Positions 47,623-57,338 of a stretch of 64,000 nucleotides of DNA are shown here, piece by piece; the stretch's first letter is position 1; each line of letters opens with the position of its first letter. Made by a program: the position numbers and the translations under genes. Where the stretch lies: positions 83,815-147,814 of the forward strand of contig JANBPK010000777.1 of NCBI GenBank assembly GCA_027579435.1, written 5' to 3'. The DNA comes from Candolleomyces eurysporus. Lineage: Eukaryota; Basidiomycota; Agaricomycetes; Agaricales; Psathyrellaceae. A model generated the notes under the pieces. That model was given only the letters and a program-made list of their open reading frames with translations. It did not search any database and was not told where the DNA came from.

Positions 47623-48400
47623 AGGATCAGGACACTCCCATTCTAGGGTGCTGTAAACAATAGGGTGCTAATTGCAATTGCCAAGAATATGTCACCACAG
47701 CGCCACCGCTGGGTAAGCTTATATATTGACTTTAGCGCCTAAGCTCTTGGCATCTGGTGTTTCTTAGTGTGAATCTCCTACGTATGTCGTCTGGAGAGGC
47801 GCCAACAGATTACAAGTGCGTTGTTATTTATCTTTGTACAGAGACTGTATGTTCAAAATCCGAAAGTCTCTGAATATGAGGGGGATGAACATTGATCTCT
47901 TTCCGAATTGACAGCGGGCGCTGGAACCATCCATTTGCGATCGCGACTGGGGCAACTCAGAAGCTAGAAGAACCTCAAGACTTCCTTCCTTCCTCCCGCT
48001 CTCTCTCTCCAACTACCCCCCACTCCCAACTCTGGATCCACCAACCACACAGCGAGCGCTCTCGAACAAAGCCCTTCCCCGGGGATGTGGTAAGAGGTGC
48101 CAATTCCGCTCGCAATTCGATGCGGCCATTTCGGGTTTTGTGGCATATATGACGGTTTCTTCACTTTAAATAATTCCCTTCAGGTTTCAAATATACCGCC
48201 CTGTATCCAGCGCGAGCGCGAGCAGGCCACCTAAGGGACGAGTTTTTTACAGTGTAAAGGACCTAGAGGGCCGTGTGTAAGTCAATTGAACAGGCATTCC
48301 CCCGAGATATCTCCGCATGGAGCAGTGCCGGATCCCGTCGACGTAATTATTAAGTAGGCGACACGAAATTGACCTAATACACAGAACTGGACTGTACTAG
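47623..48400. other. intergenic
   Basis: No gene was recognised between the unassigned minus-strand gene and the Crinkler-like relic. Confidence 0.35.
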
Positions 48401-48409
48401 GAACGTCTG

Positions 48410-48860
48410 AAGACAACTTGAATGCTGCTGGGAATTCGTCGATTTCTCTGCCAATCCTGATGCTAACGAGCTAAAGTACGAGACTCGCGAAAACAGATTC
48501 AACCTCGTGCTACCTCACGCCGCGAAATCATCTATGTTGCTTAACCTGTTCTTGATTCTTGACAGCGAGCGTCGGCTCAATCTCTTCTAAATCGCATCCA
48601 AGCGGCTGGATGGGATCCACGCAGATGGTCTGAAACACATGCCTCCGGAGCATCGGAGCAACGTCTACCGTCTGATTTTGTTATCCCAGAGAAGGAGTCT
48701 AGCAGTAGGAAGACCGATTCAGATGAAGCAACCGGTCGCTGGAAGGAACGAGTCCTGGCCATAAAAACTTACCAGCATCTATTAGTCCTGAAGGCCTGAC
48801 AGACGAAGAAATTCGAATATCCATTTGGATGTACTGGAGGATAAATTTTGCCTCTACGCC
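48410..48860 (+). pseudogene. relic of the Crinkler-like gene's 3' end
   Basis: The stretch aligns base by base with about 50915-51385 of the intact neighbour. Shared blocks include agacaacttgaatgc, gggaattcgtcgatttctct, gtcggctcaatctctt and gaagaaattcga. It has internal deletions (for example about 18 bp lost before gctgggaattc), frame shifts and stops, and no NTPase part. It lies upstream of the intact copy in the same orientation, as expected after unequal crossing-over or tandem duplication followed by decay. Confidence 0.85.
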
Positions 48861-49055
48861 AATGTTACCACTTGTAATCCTTCGCTTTTTACAATCATAC
48901 ACGTATACTAGTTTATGTGGAATGTCTGCTCCAGGCCGTTTCTAAAAGGAACGTGAATGTCTAAATACGGCAGAGGCTTAGGTGAGAAGGTGATTGCGTT
49001 AGTCAGCGAGAGCTGGTTGTTTCGGCCGTCGCCTTCCTACCATCCTCCCTCCACC
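48861..49055. promoter_or_regulatory. upstream region of the Crinkler-like gene
   Basis: The short spacer between the relic and the start at 49056 must carry the promoter. A pyrimidine-rich stretch (ccttcctaccatcctccctcc) precedes the ATG. Confidence 0.35.
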
Positions 49056-51356
49056 ATGTCCGAGCATACTGCTTGGTGTCTTCTCATAGATCGCACNAAA
49101 AAAAAAATCTATCATCAGCCTTCCCAGTATCATATGACGCTTCCACCACTATCGCAGGTCTTCGGATAATAGCTAAGGAAGCAAGTCCCAACCTTTTCAA
49201 GGGTGTCAACGCCAATGAGTGCACGGTATGGAGGTGCACACAGAGTTCGAAGCTGTCCTGCCTAGTGGGTCGCCGAGAGCTGGAAGGGATCATCGGCCAA
49301 ATTGACTTCCGCGACGACGACGCCAAGGTTTACCGCTGTAGCCCTGCGCTGGAGGTAATGAGCCTTGATCTCGCGGAAGACGAGGTCCTGCTTTTCGAGA
49401 TTCTCGGTGCGTAACTTGGAGCAACCTCAGCAAGCTTTGTAATGATGGATCTCCTCGTCCTCATTACTTTCTAGCCTCGTATCGTGCCGACACTGGTAGC
49501 GCTCGTCCGTCAAAACGTCCCCGATTCGAAGAGGAGTCTCCTAATGCACTTCCCGGTAACTATGTTTCTCAATTCTTTCATATGCTCGCTCATAAAGGCA
49601 CGGCTGTAGATCCATTCTTATGGGCAGTCTATAACATTCTATGGCACAAACGATATCCTGAAGGCGTGGAGCCTTTCGACCCCTTTCAAGAGGTTTCAGT
49701 TCCCGCATCGTTCAGCGAAGACAGTAATTCTGAAGGAACCTCAGACCCTCGAACGTTCAAGGTCCTTGATCTCACCCCGTTGAAGAAACTGGCCTCTAGA
49801 TTTGCCTATCCCTCTCACCGGTGGCTTATCAGACAATCGTACGAAGAGTTGCGTGACGAGCTCTTGAACATCGAGAAGGCGACGGATCCGGATTACCTAC
49901 AGTTCGTCTTCTTACTTGGACATGATGGAGTAGGTATGTGAGTGCTCGCCGCACAAGATCTCTTCTCGGCGACGCTTCTGGGACCTAGTCTAACTTCGCA
50001 CTAAAGGCAAAACCGCATTCAACTTTGTTCAGCTCTGCTGGTGCTTTTTAGAACAAAAACCCGTCTACTTCCAATGGAGAGACCGTATCGTCTGGTTTTT
50101 CGATGAAGAGGGCTCCGATGTTTTACGAGAAGACCAATTTTGCCTCCACCGCAGTATGCAGCCGAAAGATGTAGCGCACTGGTATCTCGTGGATCTCAAC
50201 TACTCGCAGCCCCAATGCCTGGTAAATGCGGTGTATCGAACTATTATAGTCATCGCGACAGCACCCGCTACCAATCAATATCGAAGATGGCAAAAGGAGA
50301 ATCATACCATGTTCCGAAATTGGTGGATGGAGCCTTGGACATGGGAGGAGTTGGTTGTGGGAGCGTAAGCAATTTTTTACTAGTCAACTCATACTCTGAC
50401 TCACATCGAATTCCACTTGTCTTATTGTATTTCGAAGGTCATTGCGCGGAAACGTTGATATGACAGTGATGCGTGCAGTCTACACTCGACTTGGAGGGTC
50501 CGCGAGGACATGCCTTATGTTCGGTGACTGGCAAAGACAAGAGCTCGGAAAACAGAACTTCGCTATCTCTTATACTGCCAACAGCGGCGGCCGCGACCTC
50601 GAAGCTCTCGTCCTTCATCATAGCGAGCACCGAGACTTCTGGGATAGCCTCATCGCCACGGTTATTCCTGGACAGAACGAGGATGGATCGTTCGATAGAA
50701 GGAGGGCCACTACGTCTTTCGCTTCCACTTATGTTGCATCTGCAGTCATCCGACGGGCTAACACGGAGATCGCGGGCAGGATATTCGCATACTACGAAAC
50801 GCAGTGTAAATATCTTCCCTTGTCGCACGCAGCTGTTGCGGTGGCCTTCGATGGATTTGTCCATCGGATCTTGGCGAAGGGTCTCCGACGGGCGAAGATG
50901 CGTGCTCTGCGGTCCAAAGACAACTTGAATGCCCCTGCGACGAGGGGTGGCTGGGAATTCGTCGATTTCTCTGCCGACCCTGACGCCAACGAGCTGGTGT
51001 ACGAGACTTACGAAAACAGATTCAAACTCACGCCGCGCGATCACCTGTGTTGCGAATTTAAGGTTTACCCCTCGTTGATCCTCGATGGCGACCGTCGGCT
51101 CAATCTCTTCCAAATCGCCTCCAACGGGCTGTTCGGGTTCAACGCAGATTGTCTGGAACACATACCTCCTGGGCAACGAGACAAGATTCACCGTCTGATT
51201 TTTGTTGTTCCCGAGAAGGAGTTCGATGGCAGGGAGGGTATGGCTCGAACGAAGCAATTGGTCGCTGGAAGAAACCAGGAGTACTGCGCCCTGGCCGCTA
51301 AAATTCCCCAGTATTTGCTTGTCCTGACGGATGAAGAAATTCGAAAATCTATCTAG
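49056..51356 (+). CDS. Crinkler (CRN)-like NTPase protein
   Basis: This four-exon gene has the layout of fungal Crinkler/RHS-type proteins. It starts MSEHTAWCLLIDRTKK, a ubiquitin-like head continuing SAFPVSYDASTTIAGLRIIA and CTVWRCTQSS. After an Arg-rich linker (RPSKRPRFEEES) and DLTPLKKLASRFAYPSHRWL comes a P-loop NTPase. Its Walker A LLGHDGVGKTAFNFVQ spans an intron, IVIATAPATNQYRRW follows, and then the typical WWMEPWTWEELVVGA. The C-terminal domain has GGSARTCLMFGDW, KLTPRDHLCCEFKVYPSL, ASNGLFGFNADCLEH and IHRLIFVVPEKEFDGRE. An N in an A run at 49097 breaks the frame near residue 14, most likely a sequencing fault. Such proteins are proposed effector or conflict proteins acting in nuclei; this copy's role is unknown. 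No secretion signal is seen. Confidence 0.78.
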
Positions 51357-52014
51357 TTCGGTGGTGGAGAAGTTGCCGTCATAGACTGACATAGAGTACG
51401 GCCAATTTTAGACGCCTCGTCGCAGTTTATGCGCCTTGAATCAGTTAATGAAGTTTTGTTACATGTTTCATCCTTTGGCCATCTGTTATGAAAGAGCATT
51501 GATCGACACGGCCAGTCATTCTCCAATCGTGTAGCCTGCATTGCCAGTGATGCGTGACGGACGCCGATCCCGTACTAGTATATAGCTGCCATGAGGCTGA
51601 CGCTGGGCGCTGATCTTGTTGGGTAACGTTTTGACAGTGGGAAGCGTCAAAGCATACGCCTATCGGCCTCGACCTCGCATTTGGACTTCTCAAGTATTCT
51701 TGCAACATCGTATTGCAAAATTTTAACATTGCTTTTTCATCATTGCCTCATTTACAGTATTCCCGCAATACTGCAATGTGCATGTACCGCGAGGTGCACT
51801 GTGCAGCGCCCATTCAGAAGGGCTTGTGTACCGATCGCTCATCACAGTCAGGGTGAATACTATGTTCGGGCAAGTTTCATCTTGTATTTATTTTCGGCAC
51901 ATCTCAGGTCACTGATGGACCTCCCTAGTCACAGGAACATAAAATGCCGCAGGGAATGCTGAGGTTGACCTTCCGTACCCCCGTTCCACTCACAGTCGAC
52001 GTCGACTCTCCACC
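51357..52014. promoter_or_regulatory. intergenic, promoter of hemerythrin-domain gene
   Basis: No gene was recognised in the 658 bp between the Crinkler-like stop and the hemerythrin-domain start. Confidence 0.4.
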
Positions 52015-53009
52015 ATGTCCTCCACTGGCACTTCCCCTCGCTATCGTCTCATTGAGATTCCCCGCCCCCTACCGGCAGACTATGCTACGAACCACGTAGC
52101 CAACTTTGGCATTGAAATGAGCTGCATCCACAACGTCTTCATAAGGGCGCTGAATTCTCTCTGGGTCAATGCACCTCTCGTGAAGCCTGCAGACGAACTA
52201 GGGTTTGCTGGATACGCATCGACGTTCTGCGAAATCCTGCACTTTCATCACCACGGGGAAGAAGACATCATCTTCCCATTCCTCGAGAAGCAAGTCAGTA
52301 TGCAAGAGAATGTCGCACAGCACGCTGCAATGCTCGCTGGACTCGATGCGTTTGCAGAATATATGAAGAATATTGCAAACGGCTCGGAGAAGTATGATGG
52401 ACCTAAAGCGAGGGGACTTGTTGAGGTTTTCGGGGATGTGTTGACGGATCATCTTCATGCTGAGGTTAGTATCATTCGTTTAATCTCGAGTTCTGGTATA
52501 GAAATGGGATTTGAGCCTAACCTTCTGCTCTGCAGATCCCGACACTCTCGCCGGAAAACCTCGCAAAATTCGATTATAAGGAGCTTTCGGATATGGTCGC
52601 ACGTACGTCTTTCAACTTGCCTCCTTCCTCGCCCTATGCACTGATGCTAATTCGAATTCAGACCACAACAAACACATTCAAGACATGCCCGGAAAATTCA
52701 CCATCTTCCCTTTAGTCGCGACGCATCATCCTTGGAACGAGATACCTGAATGGGTGAGTTTTTGCTCACACAGCTATTGGGTTTTGCGAGCTGACTGACG
52801 TCTACTTGATACTTACAGCCTGCTGAGATGCCCGGTCCAGTGAAGTTCTTCATCAAATACATTGCGCCTCTCCGATATCCGAGGTAAGCCTCCCAAACCT
52901 CTTATATTATCAAAGAATGACACATGCTAACACGTTGTCATTCCACAGCTATTGGAAATTCGCGCCGTTTAATGGGAGAGGTCAACCACAGCCAGCGTAT
53001 AGTCCATAG
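52015..53009 (+). CDS. hemerythrin-like HHE domain protein
   Basis: The start MSSTGTSPRYRLIEIPRPLP opens a four-helix hemerythrin-like domain that binds a di-iron centre. Candidate ligands appear in the usual order: His in SCIHNVFIRALNSLW, the HFHHHGEEDIIFPFLE motif, His in VAQHAAMLAGLD, and GDVLTDHLHAEI near the end of the domain. Three introns follow; the tail reads TLSPENLAKFDYKELSDMVA, HNKHIQDMPGKFTIFPLVAT and ends APFNGRGQPQPAYSP. Fungal members are cytosolic, and roles in oxygen, iron or redox sensing are proposed for the family but not shown here. All joins keep frame. Confidence 0.85.
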
Positions 53010-53559
53010 TTTCGTCGATATACTTGTTCTTCTATCCCATTTCAATAATCCTAGCCTTTATTTTCCCTTGCTGGAAAATCACAAGGCGAAGCGTCGGGTC
53101 TACATTATATCAATGCCAATAGCTATGCTGAAGCAACAATCAATCAATACGACGCCGAGGGCGTTACCTGGGAGAAAAATTAACCATGCATAAACGATAC
53201 TATACTATATACACTCACGTACTTGTTCCTAAGGACTACCTTCGAACATGAACCGTGTATTCACCGACGGCGAAACACTTATCCTCACACCTACTTTTGG
53301 ACCTGCCCTTGTCAAGCCTAGCGTCAAAGCACTGCGCTTGAAAGATTTCTTCGTGTTCTAGTCCTTGATTTGTGGATTATAGAACGTGGAGGGTAACGTC
53401 AAGTGTACACCCTTCGAGTACCCTTTGGCATTCCCTAGTTGGGCTTTTACGAGAATCATAAGGCTGATGAAGCTCACTGGGAGAAAGTATAAAAGACGTC
53501 GTGATTCGTCAACTCTGATTCTCACAATAAAAATCCTACAACTATCAATCGCGAGCAAC
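53010..53559. other. intergenic
   Basis: No gene was recognised; the last 50 bp form the leader of the small secreted peptide gene. Confidence 0.35.
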
Positions 53560-53767
53560 ATGCAGTTCATCGTTCGCCTTTCGTCTTTTCTCGTTCTCTT
53601 GGGTGCGTTCATGGACCATTCGACAGTGACGGTCACTAGTTGACTGACTACGATTCGCCCCTTTGACTCTAGCAGCTACACTCATCGCCGCATCTCCAAC
53701 ACCAGTCGATAGTGGCCTGGCTGCCCGAGAGCCCGGATGCCACAGAGAATTGGAATACTGCGTCTGA
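53560..53767 (+). CDS. small secreted cysteine-containing peptide
   Basis: Two exons encode about 44 residues. The start MQFIVRLSSFLVLL plus ATLIAASPTP forms a textbook signal peptide with a cleavage site near AAS-PTP. The mature part has VDSGLAAREPG and ends with two cysteines in CHRELEYCV. The intron (gtgcgt to ctag or cag) is about 75 bp; both possible acceptors keep frame and differ by one Ala. A pyrimidine/A-rich leader and an upstream aataaaaatcc suit a real transcript. It could be a candidate effector-type peptide. A further 3' exon is possible because the stop follows immediately after the second Cys. Confidence 0.5.
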
Positions 53768-54001
53768 GCTGTGTTCAAAGACTGAACGTCATCCCAATTT
53801 GTGAGCTCTGGGGCTCCTTTTGACAAAATATGTGTGGATGGCTAACTATATAAATTGATCTAGACAAGACAGCTGGTCGCATTCTCAGAGCCAAATTCTA
53901 GCGTAGATTAGTAGAAACGTAAATAAGAACTAAGAGCGGTCACCGAACGAAGCAAACCTAGTCCCAAGCAGAATTAGAGTAACTATCAGAGTTGGTTCGG
54001 C

Positions 54002-55440
54002 TCACTCAACATCCCTCCACAATCTGTCATCATCCTCTTCATCCACCTGACCCATAGTCAACTCCTCCATCCTCCTCGTGAACTCTTCATATCCACCTGT
54101 GCTTGGTTCCTCACGCTCTTATCATACGCTCCTTCCCCGTCGACAAGCTCACTAGGGTCCCAAGGAATGTTGGGCCCGACCCACCCGCGTTTGAGGTGGA
54201 TGTAGTTGAGGAAGGATCGCCAGAGAGGGTCGAGGCCGAGAACGTGTGGGCTACCGACGATTATGAGGAGCGACTCTGCTCGGGTTACTGACAATATTTT
54301 AATAAGGAGATCGGTATGTCAGTATATGTGAATGGGGATTCAGCGCACCATTGAACCGACGAGGATTCGCTACGAAGCCCAGGGTGTGGCGGAGGTCATA
54401 GTCCACGAAATCCTTGCTACTCCTTACTGTGGAGATTAGGATCACTTTTCGTTCCTAAGAATAGATACAACGATGGCCACTTGAAGACGAACTGGAGGGC
54501 AGACGAAACAAACGCGTACCTGGCCCTGGAACTCTTCAACCGACCCGACTTTGACGCCATCTACAACAGAGCACAGGGTGGTTCGCAGCTTAGGCATTGA
54601 GCATCAGACCGCGATCCCGAGAATTGACTGAACACTCACTGGTTCGGAACTTGTGACTCTCTTTCAATTGCCTTATATACGACTTGATATGTAGGGCCTC
54701 GTCGATATTGAAGAACGACGGGGACGACTCCTCCCTATCATCTTTGCCCAAAACTGCATGGAACACGACGGGAAAATCGGGGTCAGGCAAGAAAGGTGAT
54801 GAGAGGTACGCGTTGATAACCGAAGGTTTAGCGCATTGTTCCAAGTCGCCCGCGTAGAATCGTTCGTTCGGGAATTTGAGAATGGGAGCATGAGACCTGA
54901 AGTTTTGGGTCAACTTGACCACCCTAACAGGATAAGTTAGCAAGACGCAGATTAAGACATTGAAAGAAGAAAGGAACGATTGAATCGGCACTTACGTCTT
55001 TCCATGCCCTCCTCAACATCAGCCTCTCCAAATAACTCATTTCTAACCCCAGCTGCCTCGAATCCCCACTCAGCACGGCATTCGTACTGCTATCCGCAAG
55101 AGTCTTAATGGGAATAGACACCTCGGGCTCCGTAGCCTGCCCTGCCTCGTCCGCAAAAATGACTATAATGCCCCCTTGGCATACCAATCCCAGCTAACAT
55201 AGCAGCCGAGACACACGTCGCCAGAGGTAGGTCTCTCAGCTATATACTCACAAGGCTCGCAGGCGAGTACCATATGATCGAATCGACAAAACGGAGTCGT
55301 GGAGGTACCATAGGTGAGGATATTGCGGCAGAGCTTCATTGGAAATTTGGTTTTGGGAGGCGAGGCGGTCGTGGCAGACGAAAGACGCGATATTGAGAAT
55401 TCCGACGCGTCTTTAAGCTTTATGCCCCGTCGAAACAAAA
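54002..55440 (-). pseudogene. MOV10-like SF1B RNA helicase relic
   Basis: C-terminal helicase motifs appear in order: VSAAMLAGIGMPRGHYSH, FADEAGQATEPEVSIPIKTL (motif II), SSTNAVLSGDSRQLGLEMSY, VVKLTQNFRSHAPILKFPNE, RFYAGDLEQCAKPSVINAYL, VVDGVKVGSVEEFQGQERKV, YDLRHTLGFVANPRRFN and VTRAESLLIIVG. Lesions: a frame shift between HYSH and FADEAG near 55165; loss of the segment normally between QL and GLE (the GPI..R part of motif III); loss of the conserved IAPYHAQ block before LRTTLCSVVDG; and a one-base shift near 54110 after which the conserved tail EEFTRRMEELTMGQVDEEDD lies in another frame. No Walker A half was found upstream. The intact relative would be an RNA-silencing-type helicase. Confidence 0.75.
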
Positions 55441-56303
55441 GTTCTGACTGCTGGCAGGTGGACCATTCCCGAATGTTTGCTTTGTTTGCTTCGGTCGCTT
55501 ACTACCAGGCTGGCCAAATAGCCCCCATCATTGCACCTGGGACCTTTGAGGTAGACTCCCCAGAAATCACATCGGTGAGAAGGTTGAGCTTTTGTTGGTC
55601 TGAAAGAACATGAACTGAACATCTCTGATAGATACCTTAATGAAGTTGGCCGTCAACTGACGGCGGCCGGCGTATGGCATCCAGCCTAAGGTCGATCCCA
55701 GTCAACTTCAAGCCGTCGCCTATTCACTTAGGATCATGGCAAGACACATAAGGGTGGATTGAGTGCAGGAACGGGAACGGTATAGTGAGTCGAGCCCCGT
55801 CTAGTCCCCAGCATTGTCGATTTCGTACTACCGTGCCTGACAATCATCAAGAAGACAGGGTCCCGCAGTCGTCTTCGACGTTGACATCCACAGCCTTCGC
55901 CATTATCGCTCATACAATTCATTTCCATCGAGAAAATAGAGGTGAGAGATATCTGTGCCAAGGCTGTAAGGATGAAAATAACTCTTACCAAATTGAGAGA
56001 AATATGAGCATCGTGGTTCGCAATCGCACAGCCCGCTGGCATTGTTCTTCGGGGCGTTTGACGACCGCTGGCAGAAACTCACACTTCAATCAAAGTGCTG
56101 TATATCGCCAAGGCAATCGACGTCGGGTGTTGAATGAAAGGAAGTACAGAAAGGGGCAGAGTTCAGTGCGGGATGCCAGATCAAGCCACCGACAGGTGTT
56201 TGGAGGGTATTTAAAGACGGTTGCTGGTTCTTGATTTCTGCACCGTCACCCGAGCATCCAGAATTCTCTCTTCTTTCGCGCTCCTCGAACAGCCGTCACC
56301 AAC
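55441..56303. other. unassigned region with one coding-like stretch
   Basis: On the minus strand, about 55620-55505 reads LSDQQKLNLLTDVISGESTS then KVPGAMMGAIWPAW before a stop. It resembles a protein C-terminus, but I found no upstream exons. The rest shows nothing recognisable. Confidence 0.3.
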
Positions 56304-56692
56304 ATGGATTTTCTGAAGAAGGCTGCTCTTGACCAAGTTATGGGAGGAAAAGATAAGAAGTCGGATAAAACGAACACCACCGCGCAGGGTTCCAGCTCGA
56401 GCGGAAAGAAGGACGGTACGTGCCCCGTTAGCCTGTAGAGCCCGTAATTCGAGGAACCTAACCGTATTTCCTCGCATTCCAATAGACTCACTTGACAAAG
56501 GTTAGCCAAGTCCGCCCTGAATATTTTCCTTGAGACTAACTTGCCTGCCTAGGCATTGACCTCTTCCAAGAGCACGTCTTGAAGCAAGGCTCCCAGAAGA
56601 ACGAGTCGGCTGCTCAGCAGGCAACGGACGACAAAATTAAGAGTGGGATCAAGTCTCTGTTCAAGATGGCTACTGGGAAAGATTTGAAATGA
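56304..56692 (+). CDS. small conserved fungal protein, MDF..KA type
   Basis: Three exons encode about 85 residues: MDFLKKAALDQVMGGKDKKS, a Ser/Thr/Gly-rich middle, then DSLDKGIDLFQEHVLKQGSQ and the end KIKSGIKSLFKMATGKDLK. The short middle exon DSLDK is joined by introns with gtacgt/tag and gttagc/tag ends, both in frame. The pattern of an MDF start, a central DKG-x-D amphipathic helix and a terminal FxxATGK matches small fungal proteins sometimes annotated as DNA-damage-responsive; their function is not established. Highly hydrophilic and without a signal peptide. Confidence 0.7.
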
Positions 56693-57007
56693 TCAGTTGC
56701 GGGCGTCGAAGATAAGGAGGCAATTTCTGAGTCCTCCTGTAGAGATATCTGCGGAACCCTGCTCATGGGCTGAATGGCGATTCGAGAACTTGTAGCTTAA
56801 TGTTGATTGTATTGCATGATGCAACGCTTCTAAAATTCTGAGTGCAATACTGAAGAATAGGCGCAAGTGAAATTGAGGATAGGCGACTAAACCGACAACC
56901 AAGATTCAGCGCCAAACTAGGAAACTTGGTGGGCTCGCTTTACTCTTAATCGTCGTCGTAAGACGCGTAATGTGAGAGCCGGGAAAGTGAATGAATGAGC
57001 ATGGTCA

Positions 57008-57338
57008 TCATAGCCGTAGCGAAGCCTCGAGGCGCTTAAGTTCTTCTTTGTACTCATCGAAGTCATCACTGCTTTTGACATTTACGTCCACTTTTTGAGG
57101 CCTCTGCTTCAGAAAATAGAAACAGATAGCAGCGTGTCAACCATAGTAGTAGACATACACTGAAGCGAACGAAAGGGCCTCCTGGTGACGTCCACTGAGC
57201 ATGTAAATACGAACAAGCTATATGAAACTTGGTCAATTAGCCTGGGCAGTACAACAACGACATGGGTTCTTCAAGTAAGCGTACCTTTACTGCCCAACCT
57301 CTATACAAGGAGGGAAAGCTGTGAAACACTTGTGCCAT
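57008..57338 (-). CDS. very small three-exon gene, unrecognised
   Basis: Exon 1 (57338-57285) encodes MAQVFHSFPSLYRGWAVK, exon 2 (57217-57161) LVRIYMLSGRHQEALSFAS, exon 3 (57106-57008) QRPQKVDVNVKSSDDFDEYK followed by EELKRLEASLRL and a stop. Introns of 67 and 54 bp have gtacgc/atag and gtgtat/gaag ends, and all three joins are phase 0. The 69-residue product has a basic, partly hydrophobic head and a charged coiled-coil-like tail. Exon 1 overlaps, in another frame, the end of the WD40 relic. It could be a tiny organelle or complex subunit; no family was recognised. Confidence 0.5.

Noticed and set aside
53560..53767. Mating pheromone precursor
   Set aside because: The C-terminus (EYCV) is not a CaaX motif and the peptide has a secretory signal, unlike basidiomycete pheromone precursors.
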